Origin: Clostridia bacterium
Lineage (GTDB): Bacteria; Bacillota; Clostridia; Oscillospirales; Acutalibacteraceae
Assembly (NCBI GenBank): GCA_017409265.1
Contig: JAFQSY010000037.1
Span: 1-64,000, forward strand
Length of the DNA: 64,000 nt
Direction of reading: 5' to 3'
In this document: piece after piece, positions 39,669 to 47,856 of the stretch
Numbering within the stretch: the first letter of the stretch is position 1
How the letters are laid out: every line of letters begins with the position of its first letter
Translations under genes and position numbers: made by a program
Notes under the pieces: model-generated
Databases searched by the model: none
Told to the model about the DNA's origin: nothing
What the model saw: the letters and a program-made list of their open reading frames with translations, nothing else

Positions 39669-40391
39669 ATGAAGCTTAACAAAAACGATGTTGTTCTTTT
39701 TTCTGGTGACTCGATAACCGACGGCAACCGCGGAAAAAGCATGGACTGTAATCACATTATGGGTCACGGCTATCAGTATATAGTTGCCGGCAGACTCGCA
39801 CTCGATAATGCAGAGAATATGCCGAAATTTATCAATAAAGGATATTCGGGTGAAAACGCAGAAGGACTTCTTAAAAAATGGCAGGCAGATGTTATTGATA
39901 ACAAACCGACTGTTTTAAGCATACTTGTCGGTGTTAATGACGGCGGCTACGGATATTTTGCGAAGATTACTCCCGACGAAGCGGCAAAACGCCATGAAAC
40001 AAATCTCCGTGCGATTCTTGAAAAAACAAGAAATGAACTCGGCGATATCAAGATTATAGTTTGTGAGCCTTTTTATTTTCCTCTTGACAAGTCAGATTAT
40101 TCCTATAAAAACTCGCCACATCCGGACGGATTGGAAGGACCTTTTGAAAGACCCGACAGTCACGACTCCGAGGATTCCGTTGCATACCGTGAAGCGGCAA
40201 ACAAGAGAATCAGAGCGGCAACAAAAAAGCTTGCCGAAGAGTTCAACTGTATTTTTGTTCCTCTCTATGATAAGATTAAGGAAAATGCCGAAAGGTCAAG
40301 AATAGAGTATTTTGTTTGGGACGGTACTCATCCCAGCATTGCGGGCCATATGATTATTGCCGAAGAATGGCTTAAAGCTGTTGAGGCTTGA
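39669..40391 (+). CDS. SGNH/GDSL-family hydrolase
   Basis: A 240-residue esterase-like protein. Block I is FSGDSITDGNRGK (catalytic Ser at about 16), block III is VGVNDGG, and block V is WDGTHPSIAGH with the catalytic Asp and His. There is no signal peptide, so it acts in the cytoplasm. Related enzymes deacetylate sugars. Its stop codon overlaps the -35 region of the tyrS promoter. Confidence 0.88.
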   Translation: MKLNKNDVVLFSGDSITDGNRGKSMDCNHIMGHGYQYIVAGRLALDNAENMPKFINKGYSGENAEGLLKKWQADVIDNKPTVLSILVGVNDGGYGYFAKITPDEAAKRHETNLRAILEKTRNELGDIKIIVCEPFYFPLDKSDYSYKNSPHPDGLEGPFERPDSHDSEDSVAYREAANKRIRAATKKLAEEFNCIFVPLYDKIKENAERSRIEYFVWDGTHPSIAGHMIIAEEWLKAVEA

Positions 40392-40415
40392 CAAAATTAT
40401 TTTATAATGTATATT
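40388..40415 (+). promoter_or_regulatory. Promoter of tyrS
   Basis: A perfect TTGACA (40388-40393), a 16-base spacer and TATATT (40410-40415) leave a leader of only about 30 bases, which excludes a T-box. Confidence 0.72.
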
Positions 40416-40453
40416 TATAATATCGTAAACAATACCGAAAGGATGTAATAATA

Positions 40454-41677
40454 ATGCAGATTTATGAAGAACTTGTTGCAAGAGGACTTATTGCACAGGT
40501 AACAGACGAAAAAGAGATCAGAGATCTTATCAACAACGGCAAGGCTGTTTTTTATATCGGCTTTGACCCCACGGCTGACAGTCTTCATGTAGGTCATTTC
40601 ATGGCTCTCTGCCTTATGAAAAGACTTCAGATGGCAGGTAACAGACCCATCGCTCTTCTCGGCGGCGGAACAGGTATGATCGGTGACCCTTCGGGCAGAA
40701 GCGATCTACGTCAGGTTCTTACAAAGGAAACAATCGAGCATAACGTTGAATGCTTCAAAAAGCAGATGAGCCGTTTCATTGAGTTCGGCGAAGGTAAGGC
40801 AATGATGATCAACAACGCTGATTGGCTCCTCAACCTCAATTATGTTGATGTTCTCCGCGAAGTCGGCGCATGCTTCTCTGTTAACAACATGCTTCGTGCT
40901 GAATGCTACAAGCAGAGAATGGAAAAGGGTCTTTCATTCCTTGAGTTCAACTATATGATTATGCAGAGCTATGACTTCTATCATCTCTATAAAGAATACG
41001 GCTGCAATATGCAGTTTGGCGGTGACGACCAGTGGTCAAATATGCTCGGCGGTACAGAGCTTATCAGAAAGAAGCTTGGCAAGGATGCATATGCAATGAC
41101 CATCACTCTTCTCCTCAATTCCGAGGGCAAGAAGATGGGCAAAACCGCATCGGGCGCAGTTTGGCTTGACCCCGAAAAGACTTCTCCCTATGAGTTCTAT
41201 CAGTATTGGCGCAACGTTGCTGATGACGACGTTCTCAAGTGCATCCGTATGCTCACATTCCTTCCTCTTGAAGAGATTGATGCAATGGATTCATGGGAAG
41301 GCAGTCAGCTTAATACAGCAAAGGAAATCCTTGCTTTTGAGCTCACAAAGCTTGTTCACGGCGAAGAAGAGGCGACAAAGGCACAGGCTGCGGCAAGAGC
41401 TATTTTCAGCGGTGCTGCAGACCTTGACAATATGCCTGCAACCACTCTTACAGATGCTGATTTCACAGACGGTGTAATTGATATTCTTGATATTCTCATG
41501 AAGGCTGAAATCACAAAGTCAAGAGGCGAGGGAAGACGTCTTGTTCAGCAGGGCGGTATTTCTGTTGACGATGCAAAGGTAACAGATTTCACAATGAGCT
41601 TTGCACAGTCCGCACTTAAGGAAAACCCCATTGTTGTTAAGAAGGGCAAGAAAATCTTCCATAAGATTGAGGCATAA
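40454..41677 (+). CDS. tyrS: Tyrosyl-tRNA synthetase
   Basis: A 407-residue class I synthetase. [14 protein letters not shown] holds the HIGH-like signature and [13 protein letters not shown] the KMSKS-like loop. The C-terminal S4 domain ([18 protein letters not shown]) binds tRNA. It attaches tyrosine to tRNA-Tyr. The codon choice is noticeably more biased than in most neighbours, as expected for a highly expressed gene. Confidence 0.96.
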   Translation: MQIYEELVARGLIAQVTDEKEIRDLINNGKAVFYIGFDPTADSLHVGHFMALCLMKRLQMAGNRPIALLGGGTGMIGDPSGRSDLRQVLTKETIEHNVECFKKQMSRFIEFGEGKAMMINNADWLLNLNYVDVLREVGACFSVNNMLRAECYKQRMEKGLSFLEFNYMIMQSYDFYHLYKEYGCNMQFGGDDQWSNMLGGTELIRKKLGKDAYAMTITLLLNSEGKKMGKTASGAVWLDPEKTSPYEFYQYWRNVADDDVLKCIRMLTFLPLEEIDAMDSWEGSQLNTAKEILAFELTKLVHGEEEATKAQAAARAIFSGAADLDNMPATTLTDADFTDGVIDILDILMKAEITKSRGEGRRLVQQGGISVDDAKVTDFTMSFAQSALKENPIVVKKGKKIFHKIEA

Positions 41678-41679
41678 TT

Positions 41680-42459
41680 ATGTTTAATCCCAAAGAAAAA
41701 TGTGCTGTTTTTCTTGATATTGACGGAACTTTAATCAGCGACAGTTTCAGAATTTCCGACGATAACCTCAAAGCCATTGCCGAGGCAAGGGCGAGGGGAC
41801 ACATGGTTTTTATTAACACGGGACGCTCGTGGGGTAATATCCCCGATATTCTCCACGAACAGCTTGACCTTGACGGTATCATTTCGGGCATTGGTGCAAT
41901 GGTAACGATAAATGGTAAAACCGTGTGGAAAATCTGCATGAGTGAAGATCTTGTCAGACGGGTTATGGAATATATCTTCAGTAACCGTGAATATTGGGCT
42001 ATTTTTGAGGGATATAATAATGTATATTCAATCCCAAATGATGAGAGAGATAAAAGGAACTATGAATTATATCTTTCTTCTCCCGAAGACAGCAAAACAA
42101 TCTGTGCTGTCGACGAAATTCAGGTTATCGCTATGGGGAAAATCGTTCCCGATGATTTCATTGAGCTTTTTAAAGATGATTTAACCGTTTTTCAGTTTGA
42201 TACATATGCAGACTGCGTTGTTAAAGGGCTCAACAAAGCAAAGGGCATCGAAAAAGTGCTTGAACTTACGGGAATCAAAAGGGAAAACACAATCGCAATC
42301 GGCGACAGCAACAACGATTATGATATGCTGAAATATGCAGAAATTGGCGTTGCAATGGCAAATTCGCAGCAGAGAATACTCGATATGGCGGATTATGTAA
42401 CCGATTCCGCAAAGGAAAGCGGAGTTGCAAGAGCAATCGAAAAACTTTTGCTTAAATAA
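41680..42459 (+). CDS. Cof-type HAD-superfamily phosphatase
   Basis: A 259-residue hydrolase with the HAD motifs: AVFLDIDGTL (nucleophile Asp, about residue 11), INTGRSW, the lysine in GLNKAKGIEKVLE and AIGDSNNDYDML. The C2B cap places it in the Cof subfamily of sugar- and cofactor-phosphate phosphatases. It starts two bases after tyrS and is cotranscribed. Confidence 0.9.
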   Translation: MFNPKEKCAVFLDIDGTLISDSFRISDDNLKAIAEARARGHMVFINTGRSWGNIPDILHEQLDLDGIISGIGAMVTINGKTVWKICMSEDLVRRVMEYIFSNREYWAIFEGYNNVYSIPNDERDKRNYELYLSSPEDSKTICAVDEIQVIAMGKIVPDDFIELFKDDLTVFQFDTYADCVVKGLNKAKGIEKVLELTGIKRENTIAIGDSNNDYDMLKYAEIGVAMANSQQRILDMADYVTDSAKESGVARAIEKLLLK

Positions 42460-42465
42460 AGATTA

Positions 42466-42495
42466 AAGGGAGCAGGCTTGATTGCCTGCTCCCTT
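42466..42495. terminator. Bidirectional terminator between convergent genes
   Basis: AAGGGAGCAGGC pairs with GCCTGCTCCCTT around a short loop; it serves the HAD gene on the plus strand and the XRE gene on the minus strand. Confidence 0.82.
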
Positions 42496-42508
42496 GCTGT
42501 TTGTTAAA

Positions 42509-42733
42509 TTATCTGAAATCAAATAATTCCTTTGGCATTATTTCAAGAACTTCGCAAAGCTTGAAAATGACATCGAATGATACGCCTACCTTGCCGAGTT
42601 CAATAGCGCTTATATGACTTCTGTCAATATCGGCAAGTTCAGCGAGTTGTAGCTGTGTCAGTTTTTTCTTTTTGCGGTAAAACACAACATTTAATCCGAA
42701 TTTTTCATAAAGCTCTCTGTATTCCTGTTTCAT
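42509..42733 (-). CDS. XRE-family transcriptional regulator
   Basis: A 74-residue protein that is essentially one Cro/CI-type helix-turn-helix (KKKLTQLQLAELADIDRSHI, then SAIELGKVGVSFDVIFKLCE). Single-domain regulators of this size bind DNA as dimers and often repress their own gene. It is divergent from the zinc-ribbon membrane protein gene, and the shared intergenic region holds three copies of an octamer that is its likely operator. Confidence 0.88.
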   Translation of the reverse strand: MKQEYRELYEKFGLNVVFYRKKKKLTQLQLAELADIDRSHISAIELGKVGVSFDVIFKLCEVLEIMPKELFDFR

Positions 42734-42749
42734 AAAATCCCCCTCAAAT

Positions 42750-42834
42750 ATTGTTTGATTATATTTTATGGCGGTTTATACAAACAATAAACCTTGTGAT
42801 AATAGCGCAACGCTATTGACACAAGTCAAACAAT
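42750..42834. promoter_or_regulatory. Three CAAACAAT octamers, likely operators of the XRE regulator
   Basis: The octamer occurs at 42750-42757 (minus strand), 42781-42788 and 42827-42834 (plus strand). Two copies extend to TCAAACAAT. They overlap the start and -35 of the regulator promoter and the spacer of the divergent promoter. A perfect 7-3-7 palindrome, AATAGCGCAACGCTATT (42801-42817), lies between. Confidence 0.6.
42758..42787 (-). promoter_or_regulatory. Promoter of the XRE regulator gene
   Basis: On the minus strand TTGTTT (42782-42787), an 18-base spacer and TATAAT (42758-42763). One CAAACAAT octamer covers the -35 and another abuts the -10. Confidence 0.65.
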
Positions 42835-42844
42835 GAGGTATAAT
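42816..42844 (+). promoter_or_regulatory. Perfect consensus promoter of the zinc-ribbon protein gene
   Basis: TTGACA (42816-42821), exactly 17 bases and TATAAT (42839-42844). The spacer contains one regulator octamer, so binding there would block polymerase. Confidence 0.85.
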
Positions 42845-42895
42845 GTCAATTAACAAAGAAAACGACAACTTATATTGTATGGAGGTAACCCAAAA

Positions 42896-43543
42896 ATGGA
42901 AACTAACCAGACGGCAGCAACAAATAAGAAAATGATGGTTTGCAAAACTTGTGGTGCATCGATGGCGAAAAGTGCAAAGAAATGTCAGTCTTGCGGTGCA
43001 AAAAATCCCAAAAAGAGAATTAAAAAGCTTATAATACTGCTAGTAATAGTAGGAACAATAGTAGGTTATCCTGCTTTCTTTATAATTCGTGATAACACAT
43101 CGGCAACAATAACTGCTAAAAACGGTGAAGAACTCAGATATAATGAGTTAGGTGATATATACAGTGATTATTTGCTTAATGATGATTACAGTGATTTTGT
43201 GGAAGAATATTTGCCGGCAGAAGTTGTTGTTAAAGGAAAAATAACCGAAATTGATAACGAGACAATCGGCTTATCAAGCAATGGATTTACTGCTCATGTT
43301 GAAGCAGGAGCTCATAAAGTGATAAAGATTGAAATTAATAATGAATATATTTATATGATTCCTTATGATGTTTATGCTGATGCTGATGAATATAGTTTTG
43401 GCGAATTTAATGTTGGCGATAAGGTTGAAGCCACAGGTACAATTACAAAGTCAATTACTTTAAAATCCGGTAACTACATAAACGAAAGTCTTCCGAGTAA
43501 ATTGGGAATAATCGGAACCGAAGATGGAATAACAAAAAAATAA
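42896..43543 (+). CDS. Zinc-ribbon membrane protein with an extracytoplasmic OB-like domain
   Basis: A 215-residue protein of unknown function. Residues about 15-38 form a zinc ribbon (CKTCGASMAKSAKKCQSCG). A single transmembrane helix follows (LIILLVIVGTIVGYPAFFII, about 46-65), then a soluble C-terminal domain with alternating strands (VVVKGKITEIDN, GDKVEATGTITKS) that resembles a tRNA_anti/OB fold. The start at 42896 has GGAGG upstream. It is expressed from a very strong promoter under probable control of the divergent XRE regulator. Confidence 0.78.
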   Translation: METNQTAATNKKMMVCKTCGASMAKSAKKCQSCGAKNPKKRIKKLIILLVIVGTIVGYPAFFIIRDNTSATITAKNGEELRYNELGDIYSDYLLNDDYSDFVEEYLPAEVVVKGKITEIDNETIGLSSNGFTAHVEAGAHKVIKIEINNEYIYMIPYDVYADADEYSFGEFNVGDKVEATGTITKSITLKSGNYINESLPSKLGIIGTEDGITKK

Positions 43544-43549
43544 CAGGAA

Positions 43550-43579
43550 AAGAACGGCTCGTAAGCCGTTCTTTTTTAC
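43550..43579 (+). terminator. Terminator after the zinc-ribbon protein gene
   Basis: AAGAACGGCT and AGCCGTTCTT enclose a CGTA loop (43550-43573), followed by TTTTT. Confidence 0.88.
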
Positions 43580-43688
43580 TAATATATTCTGATATTCAAA
43601 TAAGTACACATTTTCAAAGAGACACATTTCGTTGCTTTTGGACTTTTGAAAAAAGCAAAGGGACACGCAAAGGACACAGGAACGCAAA

Positions 43689-43717
43689 GAGAGGGAACAG
43701 CATACGCCGTTCCCTCT
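43689..43717 (-). terminator. Hairpin after the rubrerythrin gene
   Basis: GAGGGAACGGC pairs with a GTTCCCTC-containing arm on the minus strand, followed by a weak T-containing tail (TCTTTGCG). Probable terminator of the perR-rubrerythrin unit. Confidence 0.55.
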
Positions 43718-43746
43718 TGGAAAACTCTTTATTTATAGGGGCTTGA

Positions 43747-44292
43747 TTAACCGAAATATCTCTCAAGAAGACCCTGGAATGCTTTGCCGTGTCTTGCTTC
43801 GTCACGAGCCATTTCATGAACGGTGTCATGGATAGCATCAAGACCCTGCTCTTTAGCCATCTTTGCAAGTTCAAATTTGCCTGCTGTTGCGCCGTTTTCA
43901 GCATCAACTCTCATTTCAAGATTCTTCTTTGTGCTGTCAGTGATAACTTCGCCGAGAAGCTCTGCGAACTTTGCTGCATGCTCTGCCTCTTCATAAGCAG
44001 CCTTTTCCCAGTAAAGACCAATTTCTGGATAGCCTTCGCGGTGAGCAACCCTTGCCATTGCAAGATACATACCTACTTCAGAGCATTCGCCTTCAAAGTT
44101 AGCTCTCAAGCCGTCGATGATTTCCTGGCTTACGCCCTTTGCAACGCCTACAACGTGTTCTGCGGCCCATGACATTTCGCCGCTCTTCTGCTCGTTGAAC
44201 TTTTCAGCAGGAACCTTGCACTGGGGGCAGAACTCGGGAGCTGAATCGCCTTCGTGAACATAACCGCAAACTGAACATACAAACTTTTTCAT
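43747..44292 (-). CDS. Rubrerythrin with N-terminal rubredoxin domain (reverse rubrerythrin)
   Basis: A 181-residue peroxide-reducing protein. The rubredoxin-type iron site (Cys6, Cys9, Cys22, Cys25) is at the N-terminus and the di-iron ferritin-like four-helix domain follows ([32 protein letters not shown]). This domain order is that of the reverse rubrerythrins of Clostridia, which use NADH-derived electrons to reduce hydrogen peroxide. It lies 52 bases downstream of the perR-like gene, consistent with peroxide-inducible expression. Confidence 0.92.
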   Translation of the reverse strand: MKKFVCSVCGYVHEGDSAPEFCPQCKVPAEKFNEQKSGEMSWAAEHVVGVAKGVSQEIIDGLRANFEGECSEVGMYLAMARVAHREGYPEIGLYWEKAAYEEAEHAAKFAELLGEVITDSTKKNLEMRVDAENGATAGKFELAKMAKEQGLDAIHDTVHEMARDEARHGKAFQGLLERYFG

Positions 44293-44344
44293 AACAATTT
44301 TCCTCCAAAATATAGTTTTAAATTTTTTTGATAAATTTATTTAC

Positions 44345-44728
44345 TTATCCGACTTGTTTATTACAAGCGGAACAGTAGCCTGTGAATAAAACCGAATGAC
44401 CTGTTATTTTTCCGTCGAAAATCTCAGACGCCTTTTTGCAAAGACCGCAGTCATTATCCATGAAAATATCGAAAACACCGCCGCAGTTAATGCATGAAAG
44501 GTGATAGTGGAGATTGATGTTGCCGTCATACCGTGCGGTGCCTGCCGATTCAATGCGGATAATCTTTCCGTCGCCCTCAAGCTGTGAAAGATTTCTGTAA
44601 ACCGTTGCAAGGCTTAACGCCGGCATCGTTGGCTTTAAGGAAAAATAGATGTCCTCTGCCGTAGGGTGGTCATAGCGTGAACAGAGGTTGTCGAAAATGG
44701 CATCGCGTTGTTTACTGTGTCTTACCAT
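44345..44728 (-). CDS. perR: Fur-family regulator, probably PerR
   Basis: A 127-residue metalloregulator. The winged helix covers about residues 1-75 (SKQRDAIFDNLCSRYDHPTA, LATVYRNLSQLEGDGKI). The structural zinc site uses two CxxC pairs (CINCGG and CSACNK), with an extra CGLC in between. The regulatory-site histidines lie in HYHLSC. The adjacent rubrerythrin gene favours PerR over Fur. A Fur/Per-like box overlaps its promoter region. Confidence 0.82.
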   Translation of the reverse strand: MVRHSKQRDAIFDNLCSRYDHPTAEDIYFSLKPTMPALSLATVYRNLSQLEGDGKIIRIESAGTARYDGNINLHYHLSCINCGGVFDIFMDNDCGLCKKASEIFDGKITGHSVLFTGYCSACNKQVG

Positions 44729-44750
44729 TTACCTCATCCCTTTCGCTAAC

Positions 44751-44770
44751 GATAATTGTTATCATTATTA
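44751..44770. promoter_or_regulatory. Fur/PerR-type box upstream of perR
   Basis: GATAATTGTTATCATTATTA contains the inverted GATAAT/ATTATC pattern of Fur-family operators, with the perfect palindrome GATAATTGTTATC nearly complete. It lies 22 bases before the perR start and suggests autoregulation. Confidence 0.7.
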
Positions 44771-44824
44771 TATCGAGGGATATGCGTTTTGTCAATACTT
44801 TTTTTGAAAAATTTTTTGCTTTTT

Positions 44825-44852
44825 TGCCGAATGCTTATTCAAAACTGCCGAA
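44825..44852 (+). promoter_or_regulatory. Direct repeat TGCCGAA, probable LytTR binding site
   Basis: TGCCGAA occurs at 44825-44831 and again at 44846-44852, exactly 21 bases apart (two helical turns). Similar flanks (CTT, CAAAAC) extend the repeat. It lies just upstream of a weak promoter for the LytTR gene. Confidence 0.65.
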
Positions 44853-44865
44853 CACTTCAAAACTC

Positions 44866-44892
44866 TTGAAAAATAAAGCTTTTGAGTATATC
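44866..44892 (+). promoter_or_regulatory. Weak promoter of the LytTR-DUF3021 operon
   Basis: TTGAAA (44866-44871) and TATATC (44887-44892) are separated by only 15 bases, so activation from the adjacent direct repeats is plausible. Confidence 0.5.
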
Positions 44893-44915
44893 ATGCAGAT
44901 GTAAGGAGGCTTCTT

Positions 44916-45350
44916 ATGAAATTCAGACTGATAATTGATAAAAGCTGTGAGGAAGAGGTGGTTGTTTACGCTCATAAAGAATCAAAACTGACAGATGAAA
45001 TAAAAAGGATAGCTGAAAGCGATGCAAATGAGCTTGTGGGGTATGTTGAAAGAGAGGTGTATAAAATCGGTTTATCTGAGGTATGCTGTTTTGTTGCCGA
45101 AAAAAACAATGTTTATGCGGTAACATCGAAAAACAAATTTAAAGTAAAACTTCGTTTGTATCAGATTGAAGAAATGCTTAATGACGGATTTATTAAAATT
45201 AATCAGTCTTGCATTGCAAATATAAAAGAAATTAAAAAGTTTGATACCTCTGTTTCGGGAACCCTTAAAGTGATTTTCAAAAACGGATATACTGATTATG
45301 TTTCAAGGCGCAATTTAAAATCAGTTAAAGAAAGGTTTGGTGTTAAATAA
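44916..45350 (+). CDS. LytTR-domain DNA-binding regulator
   Basis: A 144-residue protein whose C-terminal half is a LytTR domain (KNNVYAVTSKNKFKVKLRLY, FIKINQSCIANIKEIKKF, then NGYTDYVSRRNLKSVKE). There is no receiver domain. The N-terminal 45 residues are short and polar. Such stand-alone LytTR proteins occur with a small membrane protein that inhibits them, and they activate their own operon. AAGGAGG precedes the ATG. Confidence 0.9.
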   Translation: MKFRLIIDKSCEEEVVVYAHKESKLTDEIKRIAESDANELVGYVEREVYKIGLSEVCCFVAEKNNVYAVTSKNKFKVKLRLYQIEEMLNDGFIKINQSCIANIKEIKKFDTSVSGTLKVIFKNGYTDYVSRRNLKSVKERFGVK

Positions 45351-45763
45351 TGAATAAGTATCTGAAAGAATTTTTGCACAGGGGATTAATTTTCTCGGGA
45401 TTCGGGCCGATTATTCTCGGAATAATATTTTTTATTCTCTCAAAAACTCTCGATGATTTTTATGTCAGCGGCGGACAGATTCTTCTCGGAATTGTTTCAA
45501 GCTATGTTCTTGCATTCATTCAGGCAGGCGCAAGTGTTTTTAATCAGATTGAGCATTGGTCGATACCCAAATCACTTTTTTTTCATTTTGGAATGCTCTA
45601 TGCAGTCTATGTTTTGTGTTATGTTATCAACTCATGGATTCCGTTTGAATGGGGAGTTATTGGCGTTTTCACGGCGATATTTATTACGGTATATTTTATA
45701 GTATGGTTTACTGTTTATTTTATTGTCAAGGCAACGAGCAGAAAGCTGAATAAAAAACTTTAA
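45350..45763 (+). CDS. DUF3021 membrane protein, partner of the LytTR regulator
   Basis: A 137-residue protein with four hydrophobic helices (for example FGPIILGIIFFILS and GVIGVFTAIFITVYFIVWF). The start overlaps the LytTR stop by one base. The LytTR plus DUF3021 pair is common in Firmicutes, where the membrane protein is thought to hold the regulator inactive; the signal is unknown. Confidence 0.87.
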   Translation: MNKYLKEFLHRGLIFSGFGPIILGIIFFILSKTLDDFYVSGGQILLGIVSSYVLAFIQAGASVFNQIEHWSIPKSLFFHFGMLYAVYVLCYVINSWIPFEWGVIGVFTAIFITVYFIVWFTVYFIVKATSRKLNKKL

Positions 45764-45766
45764 TAT

Positions 45767-45808
45767 AAAACCACACTGCAGCCTGAATTTCGGTTGCAGT
45801 GTGGTTTT
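45767..45808 (+). terminator. Terminator after the LytTR-DUF3021 operon
   Basis: AAAACCACACTGCA pairs with TGCAGTGTGGTTTT, followed by TGTTATT. Confidence 0.88.
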
Positions 45809-45866
45809 TGTTATTGGATTGGATTAAGTGAATGATAAAAGAGCGGGCGAAAAATATCGGTTCAAA

Positions 45867-46349
45867 TCATTTTTTTGCAAAATTTTTTAATTCTTCACCC
45901 GTCATTCTGTAAATAGTCCACTCATCAAGCGGTTTTGCGCCGACAGAAAGATAAAAGTCGATGCTCGGTTTGTTCCAGTCAAGGCAGCACCATTCAAGTC
46001 TGCCGCAGCCTCTTTCAACGGTTGTTTTTGCAAGAAATTTCAAAAGTGCTTTGCCGTAGCCTTTGCCCCTGTATTCGGGAAGAACGAAAAGGTCTTCAAG
46101 GTAAATCCCTGCTCTGCCGAGGAATGTTGAAAAATTGTGAAAGAAAAGCGCAAAACCAACCTCTTTTCCATTTTTAACTGCAAAAACAACCTCTGCTTTT
46201 TTCTTCTCAAATATCCATTCTTTCAGTAGCTCCGGTGTTGCAACAACGTCGCTGCTCATGTTCTCATATTCTGCAAGATTTTTAATAAATCTTAGTATGA
46301 TTTCGGTATCCTTTTCTTCTGCAAAACGTATTTCAAATTTATTTTCCAT
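45867..46349 (-). CDS. GNAT-family N-acetyltransferase
   Basis: A 160-residue acetyltransferase starting MENKFEIRFAEEKD at 46349, where AGAGGAATTG precedes the ATG; a longer frame to 46409 would swallow the promoter. The acetyl-CoA motif is LFVLPEYRGKGYGKALL (about residues 91-107), followed by RLEWCCLDWNKPSIDFYLSV, which resembles the diamine (spermidine/thialysine) N-acetyltransferase group. The substrate is not certain. Confidence 0.87.
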   Translation of the reverse strand: MENKFEIRFAEEKDTEIILRFIKNLAEYENMSSDVVATPELLKEWIFEKKKAEVVFAVKNGKEVGFALFFHNFSTFLGRAGIYLEDLFVLPEYRGKGYGKALLKFLAKTTVERGCGRLEWCCLDWNKPSIDFYLSVGAKPLDEWTIYRMTGEELKNFAKK

Positions 46350-46380
46350 TTTCAATTCCTCTTTTATTTTTGCTGATTTC

Positions 46381-46409
46381 ATTATATCATCTTTTTTGCA
46401 GCGGGGCAA
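46381..46409 (-). promoter_or_regulatory. Promoter of the acetyltransferase gene
   Basis: On the minus strand TTGCCC (46404-46409), a 17-base spacer and TATAAT (46381-46386), about 30 bases before the start codon. Confidence 0.68.
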
Positions 46410-46553
46410 GATTTTGTTTGATAACGGATATTATATTAATGTAATATGATATCACTTTTGATAGGGCATCAGATATGTTGAAACTGATATTCTTTGTAAT
46501 TGATAATTATTACGGCGGAGGCTTTCTTATGCCGTGTTTTTTGCTTTTACAGG

Positions 46554-46581
46554 TTGACTTTTTTTGTTAATATGTTATACT
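46554..46581 (+). promoter_or_regulatory. Promoter of the pyr operon
   Basis: TTGACT (46554-46559), a 16-base spacer and TATACT (46576-46581). The leader to pyrC is only about 25 bases, so there is no room for a PyrR attenuator after this start. Confidence 0.75.
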
Positions 46582-46611
46582 AAATAGAGTAACTGATGAA
46601 AGGGTTTGACC

Positions 46612-47856
46612 ATGAATTTTACTGTTAAAAACTGTAAAATAAACGGACAGGGTAATCCTGCTGATATAAGTGTTTCAGGCGGCGTCTTCGGCGGTGCCTC
46701 CGATACCGTTTTTGAATTTAATAACTGTGCTGTTTTTCCCGGCTTTATTGATGTTCATGTTCATCTCAGAGAGCCGGGATTTTCTTATAAAGAAACGATA
46801 AAAACGGGCTCTTCCGCATGCGCAAGGGGCGGTTATACAACCGTTTGTTCAATGCCGAATCTCAATCCCGTGCCCGACAGTTCCGAGCACCTCAATGAGC
46901 AGCTTGAACTTATTAAAAATGATGCTGTTATGAATGTTGTTCCCTACGGCTCGATAACCGTCGGTCAGAACGGAAACGAGCTTTCAGATATGGAAGCAAT
47001 GGCGGAGTTTGTCTGTGCTTTTTCCGATGACGGCAAGGGTGTGCAGAGTGATGAAATGATGAAAGCGGCAATGCTCAAAGCGAAGTCACTCGGTAAAATG
47101 ATTGTTGCCCATTGTGAGGATAATTCGCTTCTTAACGGCGGATATATCCATCTTGGAAAATATGCCGCAGAGCACGGACACAGAGGAATCTGCTCCGAAA
47201 GCGAATGGAAGCCTGTTGAACGCGATTTAAAGCTTGCAGCAGAAACGGGCTGTGCTTATCATGTCTGCCACATTTCCACAAAAGAAAGCGTTGAGCTTAT
47301 CAGAAAGGCAAAAGCGGCGGGTATTGATGTAACTTGCGAAACAGCTCCGCATTATCTTATCCTCAGCGATAAGGATATGCAGGAGCATGGCAGGTTTAAA
47401 ATGAATCCTCCTCTGCGTGATGAAAGCGACAGACTCGCTTTGATTGAGGGTATATGTGACGGCACGATTGATATGATTGCAACCGACCACGCACCCCATT
47501 CTGCCGAAGAAAAGGGCAGGGGACTTGAAAAGAGTGCGATGGGTATTGTCGGAATTGAAACGGCTTTCCCTCTGCTTTACACTTATCTTGTTAAAACAAA
47601 TATCATAACATTAGAAAAGCTCATTGAGCTTATGAGCACTAATCCTGCGAAACGTTTTGGATTTGGCAGCGGACTCGATGACGGAATGCCCGCAAATTTT
47701 ACGGTTTTTGATTTAAATAAAGAATATGAAATTAACCCCGATGAATTTCTTTCAATGGGCAGAGCAACTCCGTTTGAGGACTATAAAGTATTCGGCGAAT
47801 GCCTTATGACCGTCTGTGACGGTAAAATCGCATGGAAAAAAGGAGAAGAAAAATGA
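46612..47856 (+). CDS. pyrC: Dihydroorotase
   Basis: A 414-residue zinc amidohydrolase that closes carbamoyl-aspartate to dihydroorotate. DVHVHLREPG (about residues 46-55) binds the metals; further ligands lie in VAHCEDNS, CHISTKES and the catalytic Asp in IATDHAPHS. The start at 46612 follows AAAGGG; a TTG at 46606 is rejected. First gene of the pyrimidine operon pyrCKDFEBI. Confidence 0.95.
   Translation: MNFTVKNCKINGQGNPADISVSGGVFGGASDTVFEFNNCAVFPGFIDVHVHLREPGFSYKETIKTGSSACARGGYTTVCSMPNLNPVPDSSEHLNEQLELIKNDAVMNVVPYGSITVGQNGNELSDMEAMAEFVCAFSDDGKGVQSDEMMKAAMLKAKSLGKMIVAHCEDNSLLNGGYIHLGKYAAEHGHRGICSESEWKPVERDLKLAAETGCAYHVCHISTKESVELIRKAKAAGIDVTCETAPHYLILSDKDMQEHGRFKMNPPLRDESDRLALIEGICDGTIDMIATDHAPHSAEEKGRGLEKSAMGIVGIETAFPLLYTYLVKTNIITLEKLIELMSTNPAKRFGFGSGLDDGMPANFTVFDLNKEYEINPDEFLSMGRATPFEDYKVFGECLMTVCDGKIAWKKGEEK

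Noticed and set aside
40392..40453. T-box upstream of tyrS
   Set aside because: The leader is only about 30 bases and has no AGGGTGGNACCGCG-type sequence.
43620..43690. Imperfect repeats GCAAAGGGACAC / GCAAAGGACACAG / GAACGCAAAGAG
   Set aside because: Three irregular short copies without spacing regularity; not a CRISPR or a recognisable repeat family.
46510..46550. Attenuator-like hairpin ACGGC...GCCGT with a T-run upstream of pyrC
   Set aside because: It lies upstream of the best promoter, has only five pairs and cannot act on a transcript starting near 46588.
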